A stretch of 64,000 nt of DNA, taken from the NCBI RefSeq assembly GCF_003958645.1, contig NZ_RXLO01000005.1:248001-312000 (forward strand). Direction: 5' to 3'. Made by a program: the position numbers and the translations under genes. The notes under the pieces were generated by a model. That model made no database searches, was not told the DNA's origin, and was given only the letters and a program-made list of their open reading frames with translations. Positions 33,963 to 43,660 of this stretch are shown here, in pieces; positions within the stretch are counted from its first letter, which is position 1, and the number at the start of each line of letters is the position of its first letter. The stretch comes from Chitinophaga rhizosphaerae (GTDB taxonomy: Bacteria; Bacteroidota; Bacteroidia; Chitinophagales; Chitinophagaceae).

Positions 33963-36900
33963 ATGTACACAAAACTTCCACACATGACATTGCTAAGATT
34001 ATGTTGCTGCTTCCTGCTGCTGCTGACCGCATTGCCGGGGTTTAGCCAGGCCGGCGGCGAGCCGGTGACGGGCATGGTGCGCGATTCTGCCACGCGCGAG
34101 CCCATGATCGGTGTGAGCGTGTCCGTCAAAGGCACGTCGCGGGGCACCGTTACAGACGGGAACGGCCGCTTCCAACTGCAGGCCGGCCCCACGGAAACGC
34201 TCGTGTTCAGAATGATGAACTATGCCTTGAAAGAAATTACCGTGGGCAATCGCCACGAGATCAACGTCGACCTCGCCGAAACATCCTCCCAGTTGGGCGA
34301 AGTGCTCATCGTAGGCTACACCGAACAATCGACCCGCAAGAACACGGCGGCCATCTCCAAACTGGACGTGGCGGAATTGAAGAACAATCCCAATCCCAAC
34401 CCCGTACAATCCATGCAGGGCAAGATCGCGGGCGTGTCGATCCCCATCACACAGGGGCAACCGGGCATCGGGGCCACCAACATCATCATCCGCGGCGGCA
34501 CCAAACCCAACGTCTACGGCGCAGGGCTGGGCAATAACAATGGCGCGTCCATCGGCTCGGCTGACGGGAGCAACCCCCTCATCGTGGTGGATGGCGTTTT
34601 CCGCTCCACGATGAACGACATCAACCCGGAAGACATCGAATCTTTCCAGGTGATGAAAGACGCGGCATCTACCGCTATCTACGGCGCGCGCGGCGCCAAC
34701 GGCGTTATCGTCATCAAAACGAAAAGGGGACGGATGAACACGCAGAGCAGCATTACTCTGTCGCACCGCAGCACCTGGGAAACACAGGCGCGGGATTACG
34801 ATTACCTTTCCGCCGAAGAATATCTCCGCCTCGCCCGTATAACAGTGGCCAATACGTCCGACGCCATCGACAAGAACAACCTGTTATATAACGGCGGGTT
34901 CTCTGCCGGAACGCGCACCTTCACCAAACGCGGCGATTACGGCAAAAGCATGTACCTCACGGCGTTGTACGACAATATCGTGCAAGTGGAAGGACAGGCG
35001 TATGTAGACAACCTGCTGCAACGCGGCTGGCGCGTGATGGACGATCCCATCAATCCCGGCACCAAACTGCTCTACGCCGATAATCAATACCAGCAACAAC
35101 TCTGGGGCACAGGGCTTTCCAATACCGACAACGTGACGCTGAACGGCGGCACCGATAAAGCCGATTACAATTTCTCGATGGGGTATACCGATCAGAAGGG
35201 CATCCTCGTGGGCACGCGCTACAAACGCTACAACGCGCTGGGGAATTTCGGGTACCAGGCGTCTGACAGGCTCCGGCTGGATTTCATGGTCAATTACCAG
35301 TTTACCAAGCCGAATTATGTGGATGCGTACCAGAACGACCTGGTCCGCGCCATCCGCATCACGCCGCTCATCCGCACGTTCAAGGACGACGGAAAGCCCA
35401 CCACCGGCGAAAACTGGACGGTCCGCAACCGTTTCCATACACTGGAATACGACGATATCCGCACGTCTACGGAACGCGTAGTGTCTCGCGTGGCGGCCGA
35501 TCTGACCATTATCAAAGGCCTGCACTGGAAACCGTCCCTTTCCTACGTGATCGACGATTACAAGGAACTTACGATGCGCAGGGCCACGCCGCCAGACGAG
35601 ATCCAGCCATCCATGCGCCGCTGGAAAGACGACTATACCAATAACTCCCGGCAGCTGATGCTCGACCAGGTGTTGCAGTACGATACGGATTTTAATAAAG
35701 ATCACCGGCTGACGGTGCTCGCGGGCATGAACTTCACCCGGAACACCAATCACTCCAAGGATATGGGCTCGCAAAGGGCCATCACCGATTACATTTACAC
35801 GATCAACGAGCCGCCGTTGACGACGGTGAACGGAAATGCGACCACCAACGTGGCGGATTTCCGGACGGCGTTGGGAGAATCGCGCTCTGCGAGCCTTTTC
35901 GGTCAGTTCAGCTACGATTACAAAGCGAAATACATGCTGGGTGGTACATTGCGGTACGACGGTTTCTCGAACTTCGCGCCGGAAAACAAGTACGCGCTGT
36001 TCCCTTCCATTTCCGCCGGCTGGAACATCGACCGGGAGAACTTCTGGAGCAGCAATACCGTGAGCGCCCTGAAACTGCGCGCCAGCTGGGGCATGGCCGG
36101 GCTCAGCGGACTGAGCATCGTGGACACCTACGGCGAATATACCGGCGTGGCATACGCCACCTATGCAGGCGTGGTGCGTTCCGGACTGGCCAATCCGCGG
36201 CTGCGGTGGGAATCTACCGTTACCACTGACATTGCGCTGGAAGCGGGTTTGTTCAGGAACAGGATCAATCTTTCCATAGACGTGTATGACAAGTTGACGA
36301 AAGACCGCCTCACCTCCAAACCCCTCCCGTCAGAATCGCCTTTCACCTCCATCGCCTACAACAACGGCGCCCTCCGCAACAGGGGCATCGAAATCGCGAT
36401 CGGCGCCAATATCATCAAGAACAAGGATTTCAGCTGGAACACGAACTTCTCCTTCGCTTTCAACCGCACCACCATCGCCGATTTGCCGGACAATGGCCGC
36501 GCGAAGAACCGCCAGGGTGGCGACATGGTGTTCGACAAAACCTCGGGCCAGCTGGTAGAAGCGGGCGGCCTGGCGGAAGGGGAGCGCCCTTACGGCGTGT
36601 ATGCGTTCAACGTGCTGGGCGTTTTCGCGACAGACGCAGAAGCGGCCGCGTGGAATTCGAAGATCAAGGACAACCTGGCGTCGCCGCAGGGTATCATCGT
36701 CGGGAAGCGCGGCGGGGATTTCATTTTCGAGGATGTGAACAACGACGGCATCATCGATATGAAAGACCAGGTGTTCATCGGCTACCGCAACCCCGACAAG
36801 ATCGGCGGGATTCAGAACACGTTTTCGTATAAAGGCGTTTCGCTCCGCGTGAATGCGGACTACGCCATGGGGCATATGATCAGCAACGGTGCGCTGGCCC

Positions 36901-37331
36901 GCTCGATGGGGCAGGGCAGGGCGTTCAACGAAGGCGCGCCTTCCGAAGCGCTGGCTGAAAACGTCTGGAAGAACCAGGGCGATGCGGGCCGCAAATATGC
37001 GCGCTTCTCTTTCGCCGATTACGATTTCGGGCAGCGCAATTACCTCCGCAACGGGAGCCTCGGCAACAACAGCAGCTACAATTCCGATGTGTCTGTCATG
37101 TTCCAGAAGGGCGACTTCCTGGCGCTGCGGGAAATCACGCTGTCGTACGATCTCCCTTCCATATGGGTGAAAAAGTTCCGCTCCACCGGCCTCAACGTGT
37201 ATGCATCCGTGTACAACGTGGCCTACCTCACGGCTTACAAGGGGCTCAATCCCGAGGTTTACAGCGGCTTCGACCCGGGCGGTTATCCGCGCCCGCGCCA
37301 GTATTCGCTGGGCGCCAACCTGAAGTTTTGA
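33963..37331 (+). CDS. SusC/RagA TonB-linked outer-membrane receptor (SusC3, sialic-acid locus)
   Basis: A 1122-residue TonB-dependent transporter. Unlike SusC1 and SusC2 it has no STN domain: after the signal peptide (CCCFLLLLTALPGFSQA) comes the carboxypeptidase-D-like fold (GMVRDSATREPMIGVSVSVKG). The TonB-box-like EVLIVGYTEQSTRKNTAAIS, the plug with GGTKPNVYGAG and VMKDAASTAIYGARGANGVI, and the barrel ending in GANLKF follow. The missing STN domain and the lack of sigma/FecR genes suggest control by the GntR regulator instead. It starts a run of eight closely spaced genes for sialoglycan use; the ligand is probably a sialylated oligosaccharide or free sialic acid. Confidence 0.93.
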   Translation: MYTKLPHMTLLRLCCCFLLLLTALPGFSQAGGEPVTGMVRDSATREPMIGVSVSVKGTSRGTVTDGNGRFQLQAGPTETLVFRMMNYALKEITVGNRHEINVDLAETSSQLGEVLIVGYTEQSTRKNTAAISKLDVAELKNNPNPNPVQSMQGKIAGVSIPITQGQPGIGATNIIIRGGTKPNVYGAGLGNNNGASIGSADGSNPLIVVDGVFRSTMNDINPEDIESFQVMKDAASTAIYGARGANGVIVIKTKRGRMNTQSSITLSHRSTWETQARDYDYLSAEEYLRLARITVANTSDAIDKNNLLYNGGFSAGTRTFTKRGDYGKSMYLTALYDNIVQVEGQAYVDNLLQRGWRVMDDPINPGTKLLYADNQYQQQLWGTGLSNTDNVTLNGGTDKADYNFSMGYTDQKGILVGTRYKRYNALGNFGYQASDRLRLDFMVNYQFTKPNYVDAYQNDLVRAIRITPLIRTFKDDGKPTTGENWTVRNRFHTLEYDDIRTSTERVVSRVAADLTIIKGLHWKPSLSYVIDDYKELTMRRATPPDEIQPSMRRWKDDYTNNSRQLMLDQVLQYDTDFNKDHRLTVLAGMNFTRNTNHSKDMGSQRAITDYIYTINEPPLTTVNGNATTNVADFRTALGESRSASLFGQFSYDYKAKYMLGGTLRYDGFSNFAPENKYALFPSISAGWNIDRENFWSSNTVSALKLRASWGMAGLSGLSIVDTYGEYTGVAYATYAGVVRSGLANPRLRWESTVTTDIALEAGLFRNRINLSIDVYDKLTKDRLTSKPLPSESPFTSIAYNNGALRNRGIEIAIGANIIKNKDFSWNTNFSFAFNRTTIADLPDNGRAKNRQGGDMVFDKTSGQLVEAGGLAEGERPYGVYAFNVLGVFATDAEAAAWNSKIKDNLASPQGIIVGKRGGDFIFEDVNNDGIIDMKDQVFIGYRNPDKIGGIQNTFSYKGVSLRVNADYAMGHMISNGALARSMGQGRAFNEGAPSEALAENVWKNQGDAGRKYARFSFADYDFGQRNYLRNGSLGNNSSYNSDVSVMFQKGDFLALREITLSYDLPSIWVKKFRSTGLNVYASVYNVAYLTAYKGLNPEVYSGFDPGGYPRPRQYSLGANLKF

Positions 37332-37356
37332 TTGCTTAACGAATTAACACAGAGTT

Positions 37357-38835
37357 ATGAAAAAATGGACGATACGAATATGGTCTGCCGTCACGGCCGC
37401 GTTCCTCCTTCCCGGTTGCGACGCCATCCTGGAAGTGAAGCCGCAATCCAGTATTACGGACGAAGTGTATTTCCGCGATGAGGGTGATTTCGAGCCGAAT
37501 GTGATCGGTATCTACACCGTGGTCCGCAGCCTTGCCAACAATATCACCTACGGCACAGAACGGAGCGAAGAACTGATTTCCGCGTTGAACTCGCGGTTTA
37601 CGGTAGCCTGGTCGCACACGTTGTCGCCCACGTCGGGCGCGGTGAATTACGCCGAATGGTACCGTGGCATCGGGCATTGCAACCTGCTCCTGCAAAAAAT
37701 ACAGCCTTTTCCTTTCGCCTCCGATCCCGATCTGAAAAAGACCATCCAGGCCGAAGCCTATGCGCAGCGCGCCTGGTTCTATTATCACCTCCTGCGCGTG
37801 ATCGGCGATGCGCCCATCATGCTGGAAGCGGTGGTGGATGAAAATGTGCCCCAGTTGCCGCGTTCGCCGGCTGCCGATGTGATGACGCAGGTATTGGCCG
37901 ATGTGGAAGCTTCGCTGGAGTTGTACAAATCATCCTCCAAATTCTCCAAAACCGCCTATCCTTCCCGTTATCGCTTCTCCTACGGATCGGTGCTGGCGCT
38001 GAAAGCCGACGCCCTGTTATGGAAAGCCAAAGTGCTCGGCGGCGGGAACGCAGCATTGCAACTGGCCGTGGAAACCATCACCGAGATCGAAGCCACCGGC
38101 GTTCGCCTCAACGCCGATTTCGCCGACGTAACCGGCAAACGCGCCGCCGATAACCCGGAAGTGCTCATGGCCGCTTACTACCACCGCGACGAAACGCCCG
38201 GCGGCAACTACGCCAAAAACGCATTGCCGTTCGAAGAAGGCATCAAAGGCGCGCTCAACAAGGATTCCCTTCCGTGGACGGCCACTTCCGTCAACGGCCA
38301 GGGCGCTTACCAGATCAGCCCGGCTTCCCGCGCGCTGTTCACCAACGCCAACGACGTCCGCATCCGCGACACCTGGGTGGTGGAGATGCAGTCTGCCGGC
38401 CCGAAAGTAGCCTGGATCAACAAGCTCCCCGGCACCAGGTACCTCGACGATCGCGTGTCTGACAACGACGTGGTGCTCTGGCGCCTGGCCGATATTTTCC
38501 TCCTCAAAGCCGAAGCGTACGCCGCGCTGAACGATGGCGCCAACGCCAAACTGTACCTCGACAAAGTACGCGCCCGTACCGCAACCGGTGTATATTCCGG
38601 TGCGATGGACAAGCTGAGCCTCGAGAAGGAAATCCTCAACGAGCGGGGCCGGGAGCTGTTTTTCGAGAACAAGCGGTGGTTCGACCTCGTGCGGTTCCAC
38701 AAAGGCGGTACACTGGACATCTACCAGTATGTGCCCAACCTCGCAGGAAAGGCCACACCGCTTTTCTGGCCTGTCAACAGCACGGTGCTCGCCAACAATC
38801 CCAACATCAAACAAACGGAAGGTTATCAACCATAA
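37357..38835 (+). CDS. SusD/RagB-family lipoprotein (SusD3, sialic-acid locus)
   Basis: A 492-residue outer-membrane lipoprotein with Cys21 in the lipobox (FLLPGCDAIL). The N-terminal pattern ILEVKPQSSITDEVYF and the C-terminal ILNERGRELFFENKRWFDLVRF are diagnostic for the family, and the end FWPVNSTVLANNPNIKQTEGY is the usual SusD closing segment. It starts 25 nt after SusC3. Given the neighbours it probably binds sialylated or sialic-acid ligands for import. Confidence 0.94.
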   Translation: MKKWTIRIWSAVTAAFLLPGCDAILEVKPQSSITDEVYFRDEGDFEPNVIGIYTVVRSLANNITYGTERSEELISALNSRFTVAWSHTLSPTSGAVNYAEWYRGIGHCNLLLQKIQPFPFASDPDLKKTIQAEAYAQRAWFYYHLLRVIGDAPIMLEAVVDENVPQLPRSPAADVMTQVLADVEASLELYKSSSKFSKTAYPSRYRFSYGSVLALKADALLWKAKVLGGGNAALQLAVETITEIEATGVRLNADFADVTGKRAADNPEVLMAAYYHRDETPGGNYAKNALPFEEGIKGALNKDSLPWTATSVNGQGAYQISPASRALFTNANDVRIRDTWVVEMQSAGPKVAWINKLPGTRYLDDRVSDNDVVLWRLADIFLLKAEAYAALNDGANAKLYLDKVRARTATGVYSGAMDKLSLEKEILNERGRELFFENKRWFDLVRFHKGGTLDIYQYVPNLAGKATPLFWPVNSTVLANNPNIKQTEGYQP

Positions 38836-38845
38836 AATCATCCAG

Positions 38846-40003
38846 ATGAAATATATGCAAAAGCTGCTGGCACTCGTTTGCATCGCACCGATGGCGCTGG
38901 CCTGCAACAACGATCAGGAGAAAATTTTCCCGAAGATCGAGCCCCCGTCCAGTGTACTTCCCTACGTATTCCAGCAGGGAACGGAAGGATACAGCTGTTT
39001 CCGTATCCCGGCCATCGTGATGACCAACAACGGCCAGCTGCTGGCGTTCGCGGAAGGACGGAAAAATGATTGCAGCGATGAAGGCGACATCGACCTCGTC
39101 ATGAAACGCTCCCTCGATTCCGGTAAAACCTGGAGCAAGCTGCAGCTGGTCTGGAGCGATGCAGACAACACCTGCGGCAACCCGGCCCCCGTGGTAGACC
39201 GCAATACCGGTACCATCCGCCTGCTCATGACCTGGAATTTCGGGCACGACGATATCGGCAAGATCAACGCCGGTACCAGTAAAGATACCCGCCGCGTGTA
39301 CCTCACATCTTCCACCGATAATGGCAATACCTGGGACGCGCCGAAGGAAATCACCTCCACCGTAAAAGCCCCCGGTTGGGGCTGGTACGCCACCGGGCCG
39401 TGCCACGGCATCCAGATCACACAGGGCGCTTACAAAAACCGGATGGTGGTGCCGTGCGATTATATGGAAGTGGGAGCGGGGAGAAGAGGGAATTCTCACG
39501 TAATCTACTCCGACGATGCCGGTGCTTCCTGGAAGCTGGGCGGCAAAGTGCCGCAGCTCTCCGGCCTCAACCCGAACGAAAGTACCGTGGCGGAATTGTC
39601 TGACGGCAGACTGATGCTCAACATGCGCGTAGGCGGAAACGATTACAAACGCCTCGCCAGCATCAGCAGCGACGGCGGCCTTACCTGGGGCGCGGCGTAC
39701 GACGAAGCGGCGCTGACCGACCCCGTGTGCCAGGGCTCCCTGCTGTCGGCCATGGTGAAAGGCAGCCACCGGCTGTTTTTCTCGAACCCCGGCGCCACCA
39801 CGCGCACGAACATGACCGTGCGCATGAGCGGCGACGATGGCGCGAAATGGGACAAAAAGAACGTCGTGTTCGAGGGGCCTTCCGGTTATTCCGACCTCGT
39901 GATGCTGGACGATATGAAGATCGGGCTGCTGTTCGAAGGCGGGCTCGCGAAATATTTCAACGGCATCGCTTTCCGGACGATCGCACTTTCCAACATTAAA
40001 TAA
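38846..40003 (+). CDS. Exo-alpha-sialidase lipoprotein, GH33 (first)
   Basis: A 385-residue surface lipoprotein (lipobox Cys20, MALACNN) that hydrolyses terminal sialic acid. The GH33 features are visible: the FRIP motif with Arg53 of the arginine triad, four or five Asp-boxes (SLDSGKTW 89-96, STDNGNTW 156-163, SDDAGASW 222-229, SSDGGLTW 274-281), a Glu245 in NPNES, a second arginine in LMLNMR, and the nucleophile tyrosine candidate Tyr348 in GPSGYSDL. It lies 10 nt after susD3. The start at 38846 opens the lipoprotein signal; the frame extends upstream into susD3. Linkage preference is unknown. Confidence 0.93.
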   Translation: MKYMQKLLALVCIAPMALACNNDQEKIFPKIEPPSSVLPYVFQQGTEGYSCFRIPAIVMTNNGQLLAFAEGRKNDCSDEGDIDLVMKRSLDSGKTWSKLQLVWSDADNTCGNPAPVVDRNTGTIRLLMTWNFGHDDIGKINAGTSKDTRRVYLTSSTDNGNTWDAPKEITSTVKAPGWGWYATGPCHGIQITQGAYKNRMVVPCDYMEVGAGRRGNSHVIYSDDAGASWKLGGKVPQLSGLNPNESTVAELSDGRLMLNMRVGGNDYKRLASISSDGGLTWGAAYDEAALTDPVCQGSLLSAMVKGSHRLFFSNPGATTRTNMTVRMSGDDGAKWDKKNVVFEGPSGYSDLVMLDDMKIGLLFEGGLAKYFNGIAFRTIALSNIK

Positions 40004-40015
40004 AGAAACGCAGAT

Positions 40016-41164
40016 ATGAGAATGAACCGAAGTTTACCGATAGCGGCCGCCATGGCGATGATCGGGCTCGCGGCATGCAGCGCCCAGCGGCCCGTGGCGC
40101 AGCCGCCGGCGGAGGAGACGCACGTCGTTTTTGAACCGGGCGGATTGTACGCTTCCATGCGCATCCCGGCGCTGGCGGTAACGAAAAAACATACACTGCT
40201 CGCTTTCTGCGAGGCGCGCATCGGCACGGCCAGCGATTGGGCGGATATGCACCTGGCCCTGCGCCGGAGTATCGACGAAGGGAAGACCTGGAGCCCCATC
40301 CATGTGCTCGACAGCTTCAAACAGGGGCCCGTGGGCAATCCCGTTCCCATCGTAGACGATCGCGGAACGGTGCATCTGCTCTACCAGAAAGATTATAAAG
40401 ACGCGTTTTATATTTCTTCCGAAGACGATGGGCGGACCTGGTCGAAACCCCGGGACATCACGCCCGTGTTCGGCCGCTTCAAACCCGAATACGACTGGAA
40501 AGTACTGGCGCCCGGCCCGGGGCACGGCATCCAGCTGAAGAACGGAAGACTGCTGTCGGCCGTTTGGCTGGCGGATTCCCGGAAGCTCACGCCCCGAAGA
40601 AGCCATCATCCTTCCTGCATGGCCACCGTGTACAGCGATGATTATGGCAAAACCTGGGAGCGCGGTGCCATCGTGGCCGACAGTTCCGCCCTCATTTCCA
40701 ATCCCAACGAAAGCCAGCCCGTTCAACTGCCCGACGGGAAAGTGCTGATGAGCATCCGTAGCCCCTCGGCCGTGAAGCGCCGCGCTTTCAGCGTCAGCGC
40801 CAACGGGATTTCGGACTGGAGCGAGGTCCGCTTTGCGGAGGAGCTCTTCGATCCCACCTGCATGGCTTCCATCGTCAGCGTTACATCCGCGAACGGAAAG
40901 AACGCGCTGGTGTTCGTGAACCCGGACAGTAAAGACATCGAGAAAAATCCCCGGAAAAACCTCACGGCCAGGGCCTCGTTCGACAACGGGCAGACCTGGC
41001 CCGTCTCCAAAGTCCTGGACCCCGGCGCCGCCGGCTACAGCGACCTGGCCACAGGCCCCGGCAACATTATTTATTGCCTCTACGAAACCAATACGAAAGA
41101 CAACAAAGGCTGGAATTACAGCCTCGTGCTCAAAAAATTTTACACCAATTGGATAACCCGTTAA
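40016..41164 (+). CDS. Exo-alpha-sialidase-like lipoprotein, GH33 (second)
   Basis: A 382-residue lipoprotein (lipobox Cys21, IGLAACSAQ) related to, but clearly different from, the sialidase before it. It has MRIP with Arg49, Asp-boxes SIDEGKTW, SEDDGRTW, SDDYGKTW and SFDNGQTW, Glu232 in NPNES, an arginine in MSIR, and Tyr341 in GAAGYSDL. All key residues seem present, so it is probably active. A paired, divergent enzyme suggests different linkages or a different aglycone. It begins 12 nt after the first sialidase in the same operon. Confidence 0.9.
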   Translation: MRMNRSLPIAAAMAMIGLAACSAQRPVAQPPAEETHVVFEPGGLYASMRIPALAVTKKHTLLAFCEARIGTASDWADMHLALRRSIDEGKTWSPIHVLDSFKQGPVGNPVPIVDDRGTVHLLYQKDYKDAFYISSEDDGRTWSKPRDITPVFGRFKPEYDWKVLAPGPGHGIQLKNGRLLSAVWLADSRKLTPRRSHHPSCMATVYSDDYGKTWERGAIVADSSALISNPNESQPVQLPDGKVLMSIRSPSAVKRRAFSVSANGISDWSEVRFAEELFDPTCMASIVSVTSANGKNALVFVNPDSKDIEKNPRKNLTARASFDNGQTWPVSKVLDPGAAGYSDLATGPGNIIYCLYETNTKDNKGWNYSLVLKKFYTNWITR

Positions 41165-41181
41165 AACCGACACACCACACC

Positions 41182-42144
41182 ATGAGAATACAAGGATTGA
41201 TCGCCGCCACCTTCAGCTCGTTCCATGCCGACGGCTCGCCCGACCTCACCCGCATCCCTTCGCTGGTAGACCAGCTCATCGCCGGCGGCGTGAAGGGCGT
41301 TTTCATTTGCGGCACCAACGGCGAAGGGCCGAACCTGACCATCGAAGAGCGGATGCAGATCGCCGAAGCGTATGTGAAAGCCGTGAACAAGCGTTGCCTG
41401 GTGCTGGTACACGTAGGCCACCCCGCCATCGCAGAAGCGCGCAAGCTGGCGGAACACGCGCAGCGCATCGGTGCAGACGCGATCTCGGCAGTGGCCGCAT
41501 TTTACTTCAAGCCATCGTCGGCCCAAAACCTCGTGGATTGCATGGCGCAGATCGCTTCGGCGGCGCCGGAGATACCTTTCTATTATTACCACATTCCCGC
41601 CATCACCGGCGTGGCCATGGATTTGCTGGAGTTCCTCCAACTGGCGGAACCCGCGATCCCCAACCTCGCAGGCATCAAATACACCGCGTCTACCTTGCAT
41701 GAATACCAGGCCTGCGTGCAATATGGCAACGGCAAATTCGATATCCTTTTCGGGTACGACGAGTTGCTGCTGCCCGCGCTGGCCGTTGGCGCGAAAGGCG
41801 CGATCGGCAGTACGTATACCTTTGCCGCACCCCTCTACCGCAAGGTGGTGGCGTGTTTCGAAGCGGGAGACATGGCCGGTGCGCAAAAGTGGCAGTATGA
41901 AGCGGTGCGGATGATCCGTTGCCTGGGGCGGTACTCGCCCATCCCTACGCAGAAAGCGATCCTGAAAATCCTCGGTACGGACCTCGGGCCGTGCAGGTTG
42001 CCGCTGGCGCAGTTAAGCCCGCAGCAGACGGAAGACATCCGTCAGTATCTCGAAGACATCCGGTTTGCCGAAACGTTGCGGGCCGCGGGGGCTTCCCTGC
42101 CCGGGAACGTTACAGCCGGCCATCATTCCCCTCACAAAAGCTAA
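41182..42144 (+). CDS. nanA: N-acetylneuraminate lyase (DHDPS/NAL family)
   Basis: A 320-residue TIM-barrel aldolase. It has the GTNGEG loop (44-49), the tyrosine motif FYYYHIP (Tyr136 region) and Lys166 in AGIKYTAS as the Schiff-base lysine. The YYHIP pattern and the sialidase/NanM neighbours point to N-acetylneuraminate lyase, which splits sialic acid to N-acetylmannosamine and pyruvate in the cytoplasm. The gene lies 17 nt after the second sialidase. Family length is normal, with a slightly longer C-terminus. The reading frame is open to 41074, but that would overlap the sialidase and add no conserved sequence. Other pyruvate aldolase activities cannot be excluded. Confidence 0.88.
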   Translation: MRIQGLIAATFSSFHADGSPDLTRIPSLVDQLIAGGVKGVFICGTNGEGPNLTIEERMQIAEAYVKAVNKRCLVLVHVGHPAIAEARKLAEHAQRIGADAISAVAAFYFKPSSAQNLVDCMAQIASAAPEIPFYYYHIPAITGVAMDLLEFLQLAEPAIPNLAGIKYTASTLHEYQACVQYGNGKFDILFGYDELLLPALAVGAKGAIGSTYTFAAPLYRKVVACFEAGDMAGAQKWQYEAVRMIRCLGRYSPIPTQKAILKILGTDLGPCRLPLAQLSPQQTEDIRQYLEDIRFAETLRAAGASLPGNVTAGHHSPHKS

Positions 42145-42148
42145 CAAC

Positions 42149-43657
42149 ATGAAACATTCCCGTTACCTGTTTTTTTGCCTCGCAGCCCTGTTGATGGCCG
42201 CCTGTAAGAAAGACGAAGATCCCAACGATTCCGTGATCCGCGATGTGGTGTTCGAATCGGACAAACAGGAGATCAGCGCCGGAGACAGCGTCGTGTTCAA
42301 GGATTTTACCGATGGATACGTAACACACTGGCAGTGGAATTTCCAGGGCGGACAGCCGGAATCCTCCACTTTGTCGGCCCCCAAAGTGATCTACTCCCAG
42401 CCCGGCACTTATGAAGTGACGCTGGAAGTGAAGAACGCCCATACACAAAAGTCCATCACCCGGAAAGCGTATATCAAAGTGGATTACAACCGCGTGCGTG
42501 CCGATTTCAAAACGGCCGCCGCGGTTTATTTCCAAAACGAAGACGTGGCTTTCAGAGACACCAGCGCCGGCCAGCCGCAGACCTGGGCCTGGGAGTTTAC
42601 GCCCATGAAAGGCGGCGCCACACTGCGTTCTACGCAACAGCACCCGGTCATGAAGTTCACCGACACGGGTTATTACCGCGTGTCGCTCACGGCTTCCAAT
42701 CCACAGTTTACAGACAAGGCGGTGAAGGAGAATTTCATCCGGATCCTCGACCCCGCGTCTATCAGCGCCGGTTTCACCAGCGATCAGCCTGCCACCTACG
42801 CGGGCGGGAAAATCAAGCTGAAAGACGTTTCCATAGGCGCAGTAACCGGTTGGGAATGGACGGTCAGCGGCCCGGAAGCGCACGCGTCCTCCGACCAGAA
42901 TCCGGAATTCACGTTCACACAACCGGGAAGGTATAAGGTGTCGCTCAAGGTGAGCAATCCCTACAGTTCCAATGTCAAAACGATCGACAAATTCCTGCTC
43001 GTGATCCCCTCCGGCAGCCTGTCGGCCTTCGTTCCGTTCAACCATTCGGCGATCGATGCGGGACCGAACGGTATTGCCATGTCGGCCGTTGGCGGCGGCG
43101 TCGCTTTCGGGCAAGACCGGTTTGGCGTCACGGGGCTTTCGGCTACGTTCAACGGCGCTTCCGGCGTATTGCTCGCCGATCATGCCGCAACGAACTTCGG
43201 CGCGGACGATTATACCGTTTCCCTCTGGGTGAAAACCGGCTCGAACAGTAAAATGATGCTCTGGCAGGAATCCGGGCGCAACGGGAGCAAGGATAACCAG
43301 ACCTGGGTCCGCCTCAACGATAATGCCACCGACCGGCGGATGCGGTTTTGCATCGAAGACGGCGTGGGGTCCACGTTCGTGAACCTCGGCGCCGCGGGCA
43401 ATGTGAGCGACGATGCGTGGCATCATGTGGTGGCCGTGCGCAGCGGTAATACTACTGCGGTATATGTAGACGGTGTGAAAGTGGGCTCGGCCACGGCGCC
43501 CGCATTGCGGACAGTGTCTAACGGACAGGATTTCAAGATCGGCTTCCAGGAAGGGGCTGCGGCCAATTCCAGCTATTTCTCCGGGCAGCTCGACGATGTC
43601 ATCATTTACCGCAAGGCATTGACAGACGCGGAAGTGCTGGCATTGTACCAATTGTAG
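42149..43657 (+). CDS. PKD- and LamG-domain lipoprotein
   Basis: A 502-residue surface lipoprotein (lipobox Cys19, LLMAACKKDE). Residues about 35-300 contain three PKD/Ig-like repeats (VTHWQWNFQGGQPESSTLS, TWAWEFTPMKGG, VTGWEWTVSGPEAHASSDQ), each with the W-x-W/F and SxxxxPxxxY pattern. The C-terminal ~200 residues form a LamG/concanavalin-A-like domain (DDYTVSLWVKTGSNSK, DDAWHHVVAVRSGNTTAVYV, LDDVIIYRKALTDAEVLALY). Such proteins bind glycans. In this operon it is likely a surface sialoglycan-binding or adhesion protein. It is 4 nt after nanA and 3 nt before the NanM-like gene. Confidence 0.85.
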   Translation: MKHSRYLFFCLAALLMAACKKDEDPNDSVIRDVVFESDKQEISAGDSVVFKDFTDGYVTHWQWNFQGGQPESSTLSAPKVIYSQPGTYEVTLEVKNAHTQKSITRKAYIKVDYNRVRADFKTAAAVYFQNEDVAFRDTSAGQPQTWAWEFTPMKGGATLRSTQQHPVMKFTDTGYYRVSLTASNPQFTDKAVKENFIRILDPASISAGFTSDQPATYAGGKIKLKDVSIGAVTGWEWTVSGPEAHASSDQNPEFTFTQPGRYKVSLKVSNPYSSNVKTIDKFLLVIPSGSLSAFVPFNHSAIDAGPNGIAMSAVGGGVAFGQDRFGVTGLSATFNGASGVLLADHAATNFGADDYTVSLWVKTGSNSKMMLWQESGRNGSKDNQTWVRLNDNATDRRMRFCIEDGVGSTFVNLGAAGNVSDDAWHHVVAVRSGNTTAVYVDGVKVGSATAPALRTVSNGQDFKIGFQEGAAANSSYFSGQLDDVIIYRKALTDAEVLALYQL

Positions 43658-43660
43658 CGT

